DNA of 58,301 bases, taken from contig NZ_JADDOJ010000017.1 in assembly GCF_015159745.1 (NCBI RefSeq), positions 1 to 58,301 on the forward strand. The letters run 5' to 3'. This document shows positions 1-7,525 of this stretch, piece by piece; within the stretch, counting starts at the first letter, position 1, and every line of letters starts with the position of its first letter. Below the pieces are notes generated by a model. It had not been told where the DNA came from, did no database searches, and worked only from the letters and a program-made list of their open reading frames with translations. The position numbers were made by a program, and so were the translations under genes. This stretch comes from Ramlibacter aquaticus. GTDB taxonomy: Bacteria; Pseudomonadota; Gammaproteobacteria; Burkholderiales; Burkholderiaceae_C.

Positions 1-1
1 G

Positions 2-34
2 CCCACGCCGGCCCCGCGGCCGTACCGCAACTGA
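2..34 (+). CDS. possible 3' end of an upstream gene (partial)
   Basis: One reading frame runs in from the left edge and stops at the TGA at 32-34 (tail PTPAPRPYRN). A strong terminator hairpin follows within 10 bases, so a rightward gene probably ends here. Too little is present to name the product, and the frame choice rests only on the stop lying just before the hairpin. Confidence 0.3.
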   Translation, partial: PTPAPRPYRN

Positions 35-42
35 GCGCGGAC

Positions 43-84
43 GCCCCACCCCGTGCAGCCCTTGCCGCACGGGGTGGGGCTTTT
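43..84 (+). terminator. strong rho-independent terminator
   Basis: A perfect 14-bp GC-rich stem (43-56 pairs with 67-80) with a 10-nt loop is followed by TTTT at 81-84. It ends the transcript entering from the left edge. The leftward gene at 207-968 also runs toward it, so it may insulate both. Confidence 0.85.
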
Positions 85-206
85 GAAGCAACGGCCTGCA
101 CAGGACGGGCGCGAACGCACCGGCATCGCGCGCAGCTGCTGCGCAGGCCTGCGTCCGTGGATGCGCGCGCGCACCGGCTCTCGCGAGAGGCGGATGGCGA
201 TGTGAG

Positions 207-968
207 CTACTGCGCGACCGGGTCCGTGGACCCGCTGTCGGCGGTGTGCGTGGCCACGGCTTCCCCGGGCGCGCTGCGCCCGGGTTCCACCTCGGGCCCG
301 ATCAGGCTGGCCAGGGGCCGGGATTCCGGCAGGATGTACACGATGCCGCCTTGCGGCGCAAACACGGGCTGCACCACCTGCTCGAAGAAGCGCACGGGCA
401 CGTTGATGCAGCCATAAGTGATGCGGCGGTCCTGCGGACGCGGGCTGCGCAGGCGCTCGAGCCGGTGCTCCGCGGGCACGTTGGTCACCACGCGATGCAG
501 CGCGAGGGCCTGGTCGTAGTCGACCCAGAGAATGTCCTCGCCCTTGGGGCCACGGCCCATCACGGCGCGGAACCGGCCAGCGGGCGTCACGCGCTCCTCC
601 GGGCGGATGCTGGCGATGGGCCGCAGGCCGATGCCGGGCTCCACGGCGTCACCTCGCGCGGTGCCCACCAGGGCCGGGCTCGCGCCACGCAGCTCGCCGG
701 CGCCGTCGTACACCTGCACCTGGCTGTTGCGCTTGTCGATGATGACGAAGGGCAGCCCGCCGGCGTCATGGGTGGCGCGGGCCCAGGCCAGCAGGCGCGC
801 GGCATCGCCCTGTGGCGCGCCGACCGCTGCGTTGCCGGTGACAGACGCCGCCTCCTGCGCAGCGCAAGGCAGGGCCGCACCCCAGGCGGCTGCGGCGAGG
901 ACCAGGGGGGCGAGTGCTCCCAGGGGAAGTTCCCACGCCCTGCCCGACCCGATGCGCCGCATTGCCAT
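207..968 (-). CDS. exported L,D-transpeptidase (YkuD-fold) family protein
   Basis: The protein has 253 residues. The start at 968 was chosen because GGGAGGG lies 7 nt upstream and the N-terminus (MAMRRIG then a hydrophobic stretch ending near LPCAAQ) makes a good signal peptide. Longer in-frame starts lack a ribosome site. The C-terminal half carries the family active-site motif as TYGCIN, with the nucleophilic Cys about 29 residues after a conserved His (ALALHRVV). L,D-transpeptidases of this fold crosslink peptidoglycan through mDAP-mDAP bonds or attach proteins to it in the periplasm. No LysM or other wall-binding domain is visible, so the exact reaction is unknown. It could be a catalytically modified relative, since the usual HGC is YGC here. 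Confidence 0.8.
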   Translation of the reverse strand: MAMRRIGSGRAWELPLGALAPLVLAAAAWGAALPCAAQEAASVTGNAAVGAPQGDAARLLAWARATHDAGGLPFVIIDKRNSQVQVYDGAGELRGASPALVGTARGDAVEPGIGLRPIASIRPEERVTPAGRFRAVMGRGPKGEDILWVDYDQALALHRVVTNVPAEHRLERLRSPRPQDRRITYGCINVPVRFFEQVVQPVFAPQGGIVYILPESRPLASLIGPEVEPGRSAPGEAVATHTADSGSTDPVAQ

Positions 969-1118
969 TGCCAGCCCTCCCATGACCTCGTGCATTCTGG
1001 GCGTCGGGCGGCCCCCCCGGGACGGCACGGCGGCGCGACCGGAGGTCGGCGCACTTCCCGCGGGGGCCGGGCCGGCGGCTGACATGCCGGCGCCAGCGGC
1101 GCCGGGCGCTGCGCTGGC

Positions 1119-1532
1119 TTACTTCACGAAGTCGTAGAGCGGCTTGTCCTTGTCGACGATGTGCACCGTCAGCAGCTTGAGGGGCGTATCGCCCACGACC
1201 TTGAAGGCCCCGTGCTTCACGTCACGCAGGTTCATCGAGGTCAGGCCGGTGGGCAGCATGGACGGCGCCTGGCCCGGTGCCTCGACCATGGCGCCCTGCA
1301 GCACGTGGAAAGCCTCGACGCCGTGGTGCACGTGCAGCTCGCTGCTCTCGCCGGGCTTGAGCTCGACGATCGACGCGATGACTTCCATGTTGGGCGCGCC
1401 CGTGAGGTCGGTGCGCTTCTGTTCCTTGCGGTTGGGCGAATCGCCCAGGGTCTGGGCTGTGAGGCCCGTGGCCACGCCCAGGGCAAAGATGAGCCCGCCG
1501 GCGAACATCAGGAAGGATTTCTGGCTTTTCAT
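1119..1532 (-). CDS. exported or membrane-anchored cupin-domain protein
   Basis: The protein has 137 residues. The start at 1532 is supported by GAGGAG 6 nt upstream; an in-frame start at 1568 would put that site inside the gene. Residues 1-27 are a signal peptide or membrane anchor (MKSQKSFLMFAGGLIFALGV). The rest is a small cupin with the metal-type motif GESSELHVHHGVEAFHVLQG. A cupin can bind a metal or small ligand or act as an enzyme, and nothing here shows which. It lies 150 bp upstream of the L,D-transpeptidase on the same strand, too far to be sure of co-transcription. Confidence 0.75.
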   Translation of the reverse strand: MKSQKSFLMFAGGLIFALGVATGLTAQTLGDSPNRKEQKRTDLTGAPNMEVIASIVELKPGESSELHVHHGVEAFHVLQGAMVEAPGQAPSMLPTGLTSMNLRDVKHGAFKVVGDTPLKLLTVHIVDKDKPLYDFVK

Positions 1533-1659
1533 GCGTGTCTCCTCACCGCGAAGATTGCGGCGGCCCATGGTGCGGCGCAGCCACGCTCCGCGTCAAGGCG
1601 CGCCGGTGCGGCAAGGCAAAGAAAGAGGGCCGGCGCTTTCGCACTGGCCCTTTGGAATC

Positions 1660-1703
1660 TGGCTCCTGGACCTGGGCTCGAACCCGGGACCTACGGTTAA
1701 CAG
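1660..1703 (-). repeat. 3'-half remnant of tRNA-Asn (possible att site)
   Basis: These 44 bases match the 3' half of the intact tRNA-Asn at 2518-2593, from the anticodon loop to CCA, with two substitutions and one missing base. Similarity stops abruptly at the anticodon loop. One substitution breaks a T-arm pair (CCGGG against CCAGG), so this is not a functional tRNA. A degraded copy of the tRNA's terminator hairpin lies just beyond it (about 1616-1652), so the direct repeat spans roughly 90 bases. The geometry is that of an attachment site left by an element that used the tRNA gene. A decayed tandem tRNA is the alternative. Confidence 0.75.
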
Positions 1704-1822
1704 AGATAAATAGCCTCTTATTTTCAACAACTTAGGCCCGCCACGCTCCTCACGTTTCGCTAAACCTCACCAAGACCGTCGCGTTCTCTGGACCTGGACG
1801 GCGGTCGCAGTAGCATCTCCTG

Positions 1823-2284
1823 ATGCGACCTTTGAGTTTGCCTTTCGTGCTGTTCTTTGCTTGCTGCGCCGCTGCACCAGCGACCCGCGCCGCAAGTTTC
1901 GGGATAACGGATCTGACGAGTGACCTGCAGCAGCCATGTGTCACATTCCACTCGTCCGCGAGCTCAGGTGAACGTATCAAAGTGGTCCTTCTTCCGTCTC
2001 AAAAGGTCGTCGGTGCGCGGATCACCGAAAGAATCCAGGAGTGCGGTTCTGACCAGGAAAAGGGTTTCGCGTACAAGCTTGAAATTGATGAGGCACTCGA
2101 CCAAGAACGTGCGCTGATAGCGGTTCGGGGGCGTGTTCCTCCGACCATGACGTTCAAGGAGTGCGCCACGTCGGAGTCCCTGCACCTGACGGCTTGGGTC
2201 AAGGGCCGCCGGGTGTGGCACGGCTACTACTACTTGGGCTACGACGTGGCGCCAGACTGCCAGCCGGAAGAGGTCAAGCAATGA
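1823..2284 (+). CDS. hypothetical secreted protein
   Basis: The protein has 153 residues and I do not recognise its family. The N-terminus (MRPLSLPFVLFFACCAAAPATRA) is a clear signal peptide. The mature part has four Cys residues (in QQPCVTF, QECGSD, KECATS and PDCQPE), consistent with two disulfides in the periplasm. The DNA is visibly less GC-rich than its neighbours and uses A/T-ending codons freely. The gene sits alone between the two tRNA-Asn repeat copies, which supports horizontal origin. No strong ribosome site precedes the ATG. Confidence 0.6.
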   Translation: MRPLSLPFVLFFACCAAAPATRAASFGITDLTSDLQQPCVTFHSSASSGERIKVVLLPSQKVVGARITERIQECGSDQEKGFAYKLEIDEALDQERALIAVRGRVPPTMTFKECATSESLHLTAWVKGRRVWHGYYYLGYDVAPDCQPEEVKQ

Positions 2285-2481
2285 CGTGCTTGCGCGCTCC
2301 TGCCCAGCCTGGATCGTGCTGAACTGTGCTGTGACGTTCTCGGCGATGCTTGTGGGCCGATGCACGGATTGCACCTGGGCGTCTGGGCACCGGCAGGCGG
2401 GGACGTCCTGCGACGAGCGCAAGGACTTGGGGGCTGGAAGTCGAGAGAGATGGCGGATCGCTACGCCAAGCAGAAAGAGAA

Positions 2482-2509
2482 AAGGCCCAGCACTTTCATG
2501 CTGGGCCTT
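2482..2509 (-). terminator. terminator of tRNA-Asn
   Basis: An 11-bp stem (2482-2492 with 2499-2509) and a 6-nt loop lie 8 bases past the CCA end of the tRNA. Read leftward it is followed by a pyrimidine-rich tract TTCTCTTTC. It is typical of a single-tRNA transcript. Confidence 0.8.
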
Positions 2510-2517
2510 GCGATCTC

Positions 2518-2593
2518 TGGCTCCTCGACCTGGGCTCGAACCAGGGACCTACGGATTAACAGTCCGGCGCTCTACCGACTGAGCTATCGAGGA
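2518..2593 (-). tRNA. tRNA-Asn (GUU anticodon)
   Basis: The 76-base cloverleaf includes an encoded CCA. The acceptor stem pairs TCCTCGA with TCGAGGA, with a G discriminator. The D arm carries AGTCGGTAGAGC, the anticodon loop is CTGTTAA (GTT, Asn), and the T arm is CCTGG-TTCGAGC-CCAGG. It is followed by its own terminator. The 3' half is duplicated at 1660-1703. Confidence 0.97.
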
Positions 2594-2644
2594 ACAGCCT
2601 CAGATTATAGCGAGGTTTCGGCTCGATTTCGAGCCAGCTCTTCT

Positions 2645-3814
2645 TCAGCGCAAAAAACTTTGGATCTTCCGGCGCAGCAGGCCGATCTGCTCCTGGGCCA
2701 AGCCCATCTCGACCAGCGTGCGCAGTTCGGCATCCGCACGTACGCCGTCTCCGACGCGGCCGTACGCGACGGCGAGCAGGCGGTGCAGCTCGTCGTGGCC
2801 GATCGAGATCTCGCGGGCGCGCTCCAGCGCCCGCACCGCCGCCTGCGGCTGGTCCGCCAGCAGGGCTTCGCGGCCGCGGCCTATCCAGTAGTCGGGGTCC
2901 AGCGCCTGCCGCGCCGCGATGGCCTTGGCCAGCGCAGCCGCTTCTTCCACGCGGCCCTGCGCGAGCACGAGCGCGTGCAGGCCCTGCAACGCCACCCATG
3001 AATCCGGCGCCAGGGCCAGCGCATGCCGCAGGCTGGCCTCGGCGGCCGCCTCATGCCCGTCCGCACGCAAGAGGGCAGCCAGGTTGGCATACACCGCCGC
3101 GTAGCCGGGCTGGGCCCGGGCGGCCGCGCGGAAGTGCGCGTAGGCGCGCTTACGCTCGCCGGCGGCGAAGGCCTGCACCGCCACGTTGTTGAAGTAGCGC
3201 GCCAGCACCTCGTTCTCGTCCAGCGGCCTGCCGCGGCGGCGGCTCGCCATGTCGGGCTCGAAGTCGATCGCGATGTCGTGCGCCTGCGTGTCCAGGGGCT
3301 CCTTCAGCGCGCCGGGCAGCAGCAGATTCACATGCGAGTTCACGAAGTCCATCTGCCCCTGCCGGTCGAACAGCCAGGGCCCATCGACCTCCTGCATCTG
3401 CGCCGGCATGTCCAGCGCGCGGGCCACGGCATAGGCCAGCACGGTGAGCGAGAGGCAGTCGCCGCGGGCCTCGCGCCAGGTGTCGGCCGCCACCGTCGAG
3501 TGGCCGGCGCGGTAGCGGAAGGCCTGGACCCCGTCCGGCCCGTACACCGTGGCCAGCAGGATCCTGAGCTTGTCGCGACGCCCGGGCGTTGCCTGCACCT
3601 GCGCGGCCAGCCGGGCCCGGAGCTCGGGCGGCAGGGCATACAGCGACTGCCGGGTCACCGCGGGATCGTCGCCCGCGGAGGCGAAAAAAGGCGCGTCCTG
3701 CCAGAGGCCGGCGGGCTCGGCGCCAGTCTGCGGCGTGGACGCGCAGGCGGCGAGCAGGATCCCGGCCGCCGCCATCGAGGCGGTCGCGCGCAGCAGCGAT
3801 GAGGTGCGTCCCAT
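2645..3814 (-). CDS. lipoprotein with transglutaminase-like and TPR domains
   Basis: The protein has 389 residues. A lipobox (GILLAAC, Cys24) predicts a lipid-anchored envelope protein. Residues about 85-190 resemble a transglutaminase/papain-like fold with a plausible triad: Cys120 in ARGDCLS, His161 in VNSHVNLL and Asp184 in IAIDFEPD. Residues about 210-380 form tetratricopeptide repeats rich in Ala and Leu (HFRAAARAQPGYAAVYANLA and following), a protein-binding scaffold. The family is widespread in betaproteobacteria without an assigned substrate, and I infer a role in envelope protein processing or assembly. It is divergent from aat, with a 62-bp gap that must hold both promoters. Confidence 0.75.
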   Translation of the reverse strand: MGRTSSLLRATASMAAAGILLAACASTPQTGAEPAGLWQDAPFFASAGDDPAVTRQSLYALPPELRARLAAQVQATPGRRDKLRILLATVYGPDGVQAFRYRAGHSTVAADTWREARGDCLSLTVLAYAVARALDMPAQMQEVDGPWLFDRQGQMDFVNSHVNLLLPGALKEPLDTQAHDIAIDFEPDMASRRRGRPLDENEVLARYFNNVAVQAFAAGERKRAYAHFRAAARAQPGYAAVYANLAALLRADGHEAAAEASLRHALALAPDSWVALQGLHALVLAQGRVEEAAALAKAIAARQALDPDYWIGRGREALLADQPQAAVRALERAREISIGHDELHRLLAVAYGRVGDGVRADAELRTLVEMGLAQEQIGLLRRKIQSFLR

Positions 3815-3876
3815 GGCGGAGCCCGTTCACCCCACAATAGCACCGTGCAGCGTGAACCGGAAATTTCGAGGCGGCG

Positions 3877-4623
3877 ATGAACCTCCCCTGGCTGGCCCCG
3901 GGCGATGCGTTCCCCGACCCGTCCCGCGCCTGGGACGCCGCGCAGCCGGCCCCGGGCCTGCTGGCGGCGGGCGGCGCGCTGGACGTGGACAGCCTTCGCC
4001 GCGCCTACTCGCAGGGCATCTTTCCCTGGTTCAGCGAAGGCCAGCCCATCCTGTGGTGGAGCACCGACCCGCGCATGGTGTTGCAGCCGCAGGACTTCCG
4101 ACTGCACCGTTCGCTGCGCAAGACCCTGGCCCGGCTGCGCACCCTGCCCGGCTTCGAGCTGCGCTTCGACAGCGACTTCGAGGCCGTCATCCGTGCCTGC
4201 GCCGGCAGCGAACGGCCCGGCCAGAACGGCACCTGGATCGTCCCGCAGATGGTGCGGGCCTACCTGGCCTTCCATGCCGCGGGTCATGCGCACAGCGTGG
4301 AGACCTGGCTGCACGGTGAACTCGTGGGCGGCCTCTACTGCGTGGCCATCGGCCAGGCCGTGTTCGGCGAATCCATGTTCACGCGCGTGCCCGATGCCTC
4401 CAAGGTGGCGCTGGCCGGCCTGGTCGCGTTCTGCCGGCACCACGGGGTGCGCCAGGTCGACTGCCAGCAGAACACCCGGCACCTGGCCTCGCTGGGCGCG
4501 CAGGAGATGCCGCGCCGGCAGTTCCTGTCAGAAGTCGCCCGGGCCGTGCGCAAGCCCGCCCTCGACTGGCGCTTCGACCCCGTATACTGGGACGAACTCC
4601 TGCAGCCACCGCACGCAGCGTGA
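3877..4623 (+). CDS. aat: leucyl/phenylalanyl-tRNA-protein transferase
   Basis: The protein has 248 residues, near full family length. It transfers Leu or Phe from charged tRNA to N-terminal Arg or Lys of proteins in the cytoplasm, marking them for ClpS/ClpAP degradation (bacterial N-end rule). Diagnostic segments are [36 protein letters not shown] and GESMFTR. The stop overlaps the GTG start of bpt (GTGA), so the two transferases are translationally coupled. Together they cover both branches of substrate recognition. Confidence 0.97.
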   Translation: MNLPWLAPGDAFPDPSRAWDAAQPAPGLLAAGGALDVDSLRRAYSQGIFPWFSEGQPILWWSTDPRMVLQPQDFRLHRSLRKTLARLRTLPGFELRFDSDFEAVIRACAGSERPGQNGTWIVPQMVRAYLAFHAAGHAHSVETWLHGELVGGLYCVAIGQAVFGESMFTRVPDASKVALAGLVAFCRHHGVRQVDCQQNTRHLASLGAQEMPRRQFLSEVARAVRKPALDWRFDPVYWDELLQPPHAA

Positions 4624-5369
4624 CGCACCTCAAGGACCTCCCGCTCCAGACACTGCAGTTCTATGCGACGGCGCCCTACCCGTGCAGCTACCTGCCGGGC
4701 CGGCAGGCGCGGTCGCAGGTGGCCACGCCCAGCCACCTGATCCACAACGACGCCTACTCGGACCTGGTGACCAGCGGCTTCCGCCGCAGCGGCATGTTCA
4801 CCTACCGACCCTACTGCGACGGCTGCCGCGCCTGCGTGCCGTTGCGCGTGCTGGCCGACAGCTTCAAGCCCGATCGCAGCCAGCGGCGCGCCTGGAAGCA
4901 GCACGCCAACCTGCAGGCGCGCGTGCTCAAGCTGTGCTTCGTGCCCGAGCACTACCACCTGTACCTGCGCTACCAGAACGGGCGGCATGCCGGCGGCGGC
5001 ATGGACCACGACAGCATCGACCAGTACACCCAGTTCCTGCTGCAAAGCCGGGTGAACTCGCGCCTGGTCGAGTTCCGGGAACCGCGGCCGGACGGCCAGC
5101 CCGGCGCGCTGCGCATGGTGTCCATCCTGGACGTGCTCAATGACGGGCTGTCCGCGGTCTACACCTTCTATGAGCCCATGGAAGGCGTCAGCTACGGCAC
5201 CTACAGCGTGATGTGGCAGATCGAGCAGGCGCGCCGCCTCAAGCTGGCGCACGTCTACCTGGGCTACTGGATCGGCGAGAGCAGCAAGATGAACTACAAG
5301 GCCCGCTACCTCCCCCACGAGGTGCTGCTGGACGGCCAGTGGGTTCCGGGCGACACCGCGGGCACCTGA
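4620..5369 (+). CDS. bpt: aspartate/glutamate leucyltransferase
   Basis: The protein has 249 residues starting at GTG, and the codon overlaps the aat stop. Bpt adds Leu from Leu-tRNA to N-terminal Asp or Glu, complementing Aat in the N-end rule pathway. The N-terminal Cys-rich motif of the ATE family is present (YPCSYLPGR, then [13 protein letters not shown]), as is the C-terminal acetyltransferase-like segment ([19 protein letters not shown]). Older annotations call it arginyltransferase, but the bacterial enzyme is a leucyltransferase. Confidence 0.95.
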   Translation: MTHLKDLPLQTLQFYATAPYPCSYLPGRQARSQVATPSHLIHNDAYSDLVTSGFRRSGMFTYRPYCDGCRACVPLRVLADSFKPDRSQRRAWKQHANLQARVLKLCFVPEHYHLYLRYQNGRHAGGGMDHDSIDQYTQFLLQSRVNSRLVEFREPRPDGQPGALRMVSILDVLNDGLSAVYTFYEPMEGVSYGTYSVMWQIEQARRLKLAHVYLGYWIGESSKMNYKARYLPHEVLLDGQWVPGDTAGT

Positions 5370-5389
5370 TCCGCTGCTTTTCAGCCAGC

Positions 5390-5413
5390 GGCATTTTCAC
5401 AAGGTAAAATGCC
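5390..5413. promoter_or_regulatory. palindromic operator-like site before the IclR gene
   Basis: A perfect 8-bp inverted repeat GGCATTTT / AAAATGCC has an 8-nt spacer. It contains a good -10 hexamer TAAAAT (5405-5410). The position, 23 bases before the preferred start of the regulator, suits autoregulation by IclR, whose family binds short palindromes. No terminator T-run follows it. Confidence 0.55.
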
Positions 5414-5435
5414 GGCGGACTTTGCAAGGTTCGCC

Positions 5436-6233
5436 ATGAGAAAAACGGAACCCGGGGCCCCCGCCACGCCGACCATCCAGGTCATCGAGCGGATGTTCGC
5501 CCTCATCGATGTGCTGGCTTCCCGCGAAGAGCCGATTTCACTGAAGGAAATCAGCGAGAAGACCGGCCTGCACCCCTCGACCACGCACCGCATCCTGAAC
5601 GACCTGGCCACGGGCCGTTTCGTGGACCGGCCCGAGGCCGGCAGCTACCGCCTGGGCATGCGCCTGCTGGAACTGGGCAACCTGGTGAAGGCGCGGCTGA
5701 ACGTGCGCGATGCCGCGCTCTCCCCCATGCGCGAGCTGCACCGGCAGATCCAGCAGCCGGTCAACCTGAGCATGCGCCAGGGCGACGAGATCGTGTACGT
5801 GGAGCGCGCCTACAGCGAGCGCTCGGGGATGCAGGTGGTGCGCGCCATCGGCGGCCGTGCCCCGCTGCACCTCACCTCCACCGGCAAGCTGTTCCTGGCG
5901 GCCGACGAGCCGCAGCGGGTGCGCGCCTATGCCACACGCACGGGCCTGGCCGGCCACACGCGCAACAGCATCACGCAGCTGCCGGTGCTGGAGCGTGAGC
6001 TGGCGAAGGCGCGCCAGTACGGCGTCGCCCGCGACAACGAGGAGCTGGAACTGGGCGTGCGCTGCATGGCGGCCGGCATCTACGACGACCAGGCGCGCCT
6101 GGTCGCCGGGCTGTCGATCTCGGCTCCGGCCGACCGGCTGGACGAAGGCTGGCTGAGCAAGCTGCAATCCACCGCCGCCGAGATCTCGCAGGCGCTGGGC
6201 TACAAGCCCCCGGCCGCCGTGCGCGCGGCCTGA
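5436..6233 (+). CDS. IclR-family transcriptional regulator
   Basis: The protein has 265 residues from the ATG at 5436, which has AAGG 7 nt upstream. A start at 5409 is possible, but it would begin inside the palindrome at 5390-5413. The N-terminal winged helix-turn-helix is at about residues 15-75 (ISLKEISEKTGLHPSTTHRI). The C-terminal IclR effector domain (HRQIQQPVNLSM to the end) binds a small aromatic or carboxylic ligand in known members. No catabolic genes are adjacent, so its target is unknown beyond probable self-regulation. Confidence 0.9.
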   Translation: MRKTEPGAPATPTIQVIERMFALIDVLASREEPISLKEISEKTGLHPSTTHRILNDLATGRFVDRPEAGSYRLGMRLLELGNLVKARLNVRDAALSPMRELHRQIQQPVNLSMRQGDEIVYVERAYSERSGMQVVRAIGGRAPLHLTSTGKLFLAADEPQRVRAYATRTGLAGHTRNSITQLPVLERELAKARQYGVARDNEELELGVRCMAAGIYDDQARLVAGLSISAPADRLDEGWLSKLQSTAAEISQALGYKPPAAVRAA

Positions 6234-6287
6234 GCCCCCGCGCCACCGCAGGCGTGGTCCTGCGGCCTCAGGCGGCGCAGAAAAAAC

Positions 6288-6311
6288 AAAGGGCCCCGTG
6301 GGGCCCTTTTT
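6288..6311. terminator. bidirectional terminator between the IclR gene and pbpG
   Basis: A 10-bp stem (AAAGGGCCCC, loop GT, GGGGCCCTTT) is flanked by A-rich sequence on the left and T-rich sequence on the right, so it can stop transcripts from both sides. It separates convergent genes. Confidence 0.85.
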
Positions 6312-6337
6312 GTTTGCGGGTGCGGCGAGGGCTGCGG

Positions 6338-7384
6338 TCAGCCCGACACCTGGCGCACCAGGGTGTTGCCCGTTGCGGCCGGTGCGGCGGGGACGGACAC
6401 AGGGAGCGTGCCGGCGGCGGCACGCGCCTCCACCCAGTGACGCACGCGCTCGGCGTCGGCGATGCGGCTGAGCTTGCCCGCGGAATCCAGGAACACCATG
6501 ATCAGCTTGCGGCCGGCCACCTTGGCCTGCAGCACCAGGCACTGGCCGGCCTCGTTGATGAAGCCGGTCTTCTGCAGGCCGATGTCCCAGTTCGGGTTCT
6601 TCACCAGGCGGTTGGTGTTGTTGAACTGCAGGGTGCGCTTGCCGATGGCCACCTCGCGGCCCGGCGTGGTGGTGAAGTCGCGCAGCATGGGGTCCGCGTA
6701 GGCGGTGTTCACCAGGGTGGCAAGGTCGTGCGCGCTGGACTGGTTGCTGCTCGACAGGCCGGTCGGCTCGACGTAGTGCGTGTCCTTCATGCCCAGCATC
6801 TGCGCCTTCGCGTTCATGAGGGAGACGAAGGTCTGCAGGCCACCCGGATAGGTGCGGCCCAGCGCGTGCGCCGCACGGTTCTCGCTGGACATCAGGGCCA
6901 GGTGCAGCAGCTCCTCGCGCGAGAGCGTGGTGCCCACGCGCAGGCGCGAGCTGCTGTGCTTCTCGGTGTCCACGTCGTCCTGGGTGATGGTGATCATCTC
7001 GTCCATGGGCAGCTTGGCCTCGGAGATGAGCAGACCCGTCATGAGCTTGGTGAGCGACGCGATGGGCAGCACCGCCTGGTCGTTCTTGGAGAACAGCACT
7101 TCATGCGTGTCCTGGTCGACCACCAGCGCGACATTGGACTTCAGGCCCAGGTTGTCGCTCGCGTGCTGCAGGCCCTGCATCTCGCCGAAGGAGGGCTTGG
7201 CCGGAATGTAGGCGGCCTGCACCATGCGCCCGCGCTTGCCGTTGCCGGCGAACACGCGGTGCACGCGCTGCTTGGCTTCGCTCTTCTTGCGCGTCGCCGC
7301 GTCGGCCGTGCCCGGAAGCACCACCGCGATCGACACGGCGGCCACGCAGGCGACCTGCACCCATTTCCTGAACGTTTGGCTCAT
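6338..7384 (-). CDS. pbpG: D-alanyl-D-alanine endopeptidase, PBP7/PbpG type
   Basis: The protein has 348 residues. The start at 7384 gives a clean signal peptide (MSQTFRKW then a hydrophobic run ending GTADA). A GTG at 7429 would add 15 residues. It is a serine hydrolase of the low-molecular-weight PBP family acting in the periplasm. The motifs are SLTK (nucleophile Ser), SEN and KTG (in LQKTGFINEAG). It cleaves D-Ala-mDAP crosslinks in peptidoglycan. There is no C-terminal PBP5-type anchor helix, which favours the PbpG/endopeptidase group over DacA. It has its own promoter upstream. Confidence 0.9.
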   Translation of the reverse strand: MSQTFRKWVQVACVAAVSIAVVLPGTADAATRKKSEAKQRVHRVFAGNGKRGRMVQAAYIPAKPSFGEMQGLQHASDNLGLKSNVALVVDQDTHEVLFSKNDQAVLPIASLTKLMTGLLISEAKLPMDEMITITQDDVDTEKHSSSRLRVGTTLSREELLHLALMSSENRAAHALGRTYPGGLQTFVSLMNAKAQMLGMKDTHYVEPTGLSSSNQSSAHDLATLVNTAYADPMLRDFTTTPGREVAIGKRTLQFNNTNRLVKNPNWDIGLQKTGFINEAGQCLVLQAKVAGRKLIMVFLDSAGKLSRIADAERVRHWVEARAAAGTLPVSVPAAPAATGNTLVRQVSG

Positions 7385-7481
7385 TGCGATCGAGGTTTTG
7401 CGCACCCAAAGACTCCCTGAACGCCACACCCATGCGTCCCGTTTACCGGAAAAGCGAGAAACTTACACATTATCAAGCACT

Positions 7482-7510
7482 TATGTAACGTTTCTCACTC
7501 GGTGTGTCAA
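7482..7510 (-). promoter_or_regulatory. sigma-70 promoter for pbpG
   Basis: Read leftward, TTGACA (7505-7510) and TACATA (7482-7487) are separated by exactly 17 bp in an AT-rich gap between leuA and pbpG. It is one of the best -35/-10 pairs in the window. The untranslated leader to the start at 7384 would be about 90 nt. Confidence 0.75.
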
Positions 7511-7525
7511 TTATAAGGACTCGCT

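Noticed and set aside
2286..2582. Small open frame of 98 codons after the secreted-protein gene
   Set aside because: It runs through the tRNA terminator and the tRNA itself and has no ribosome site.
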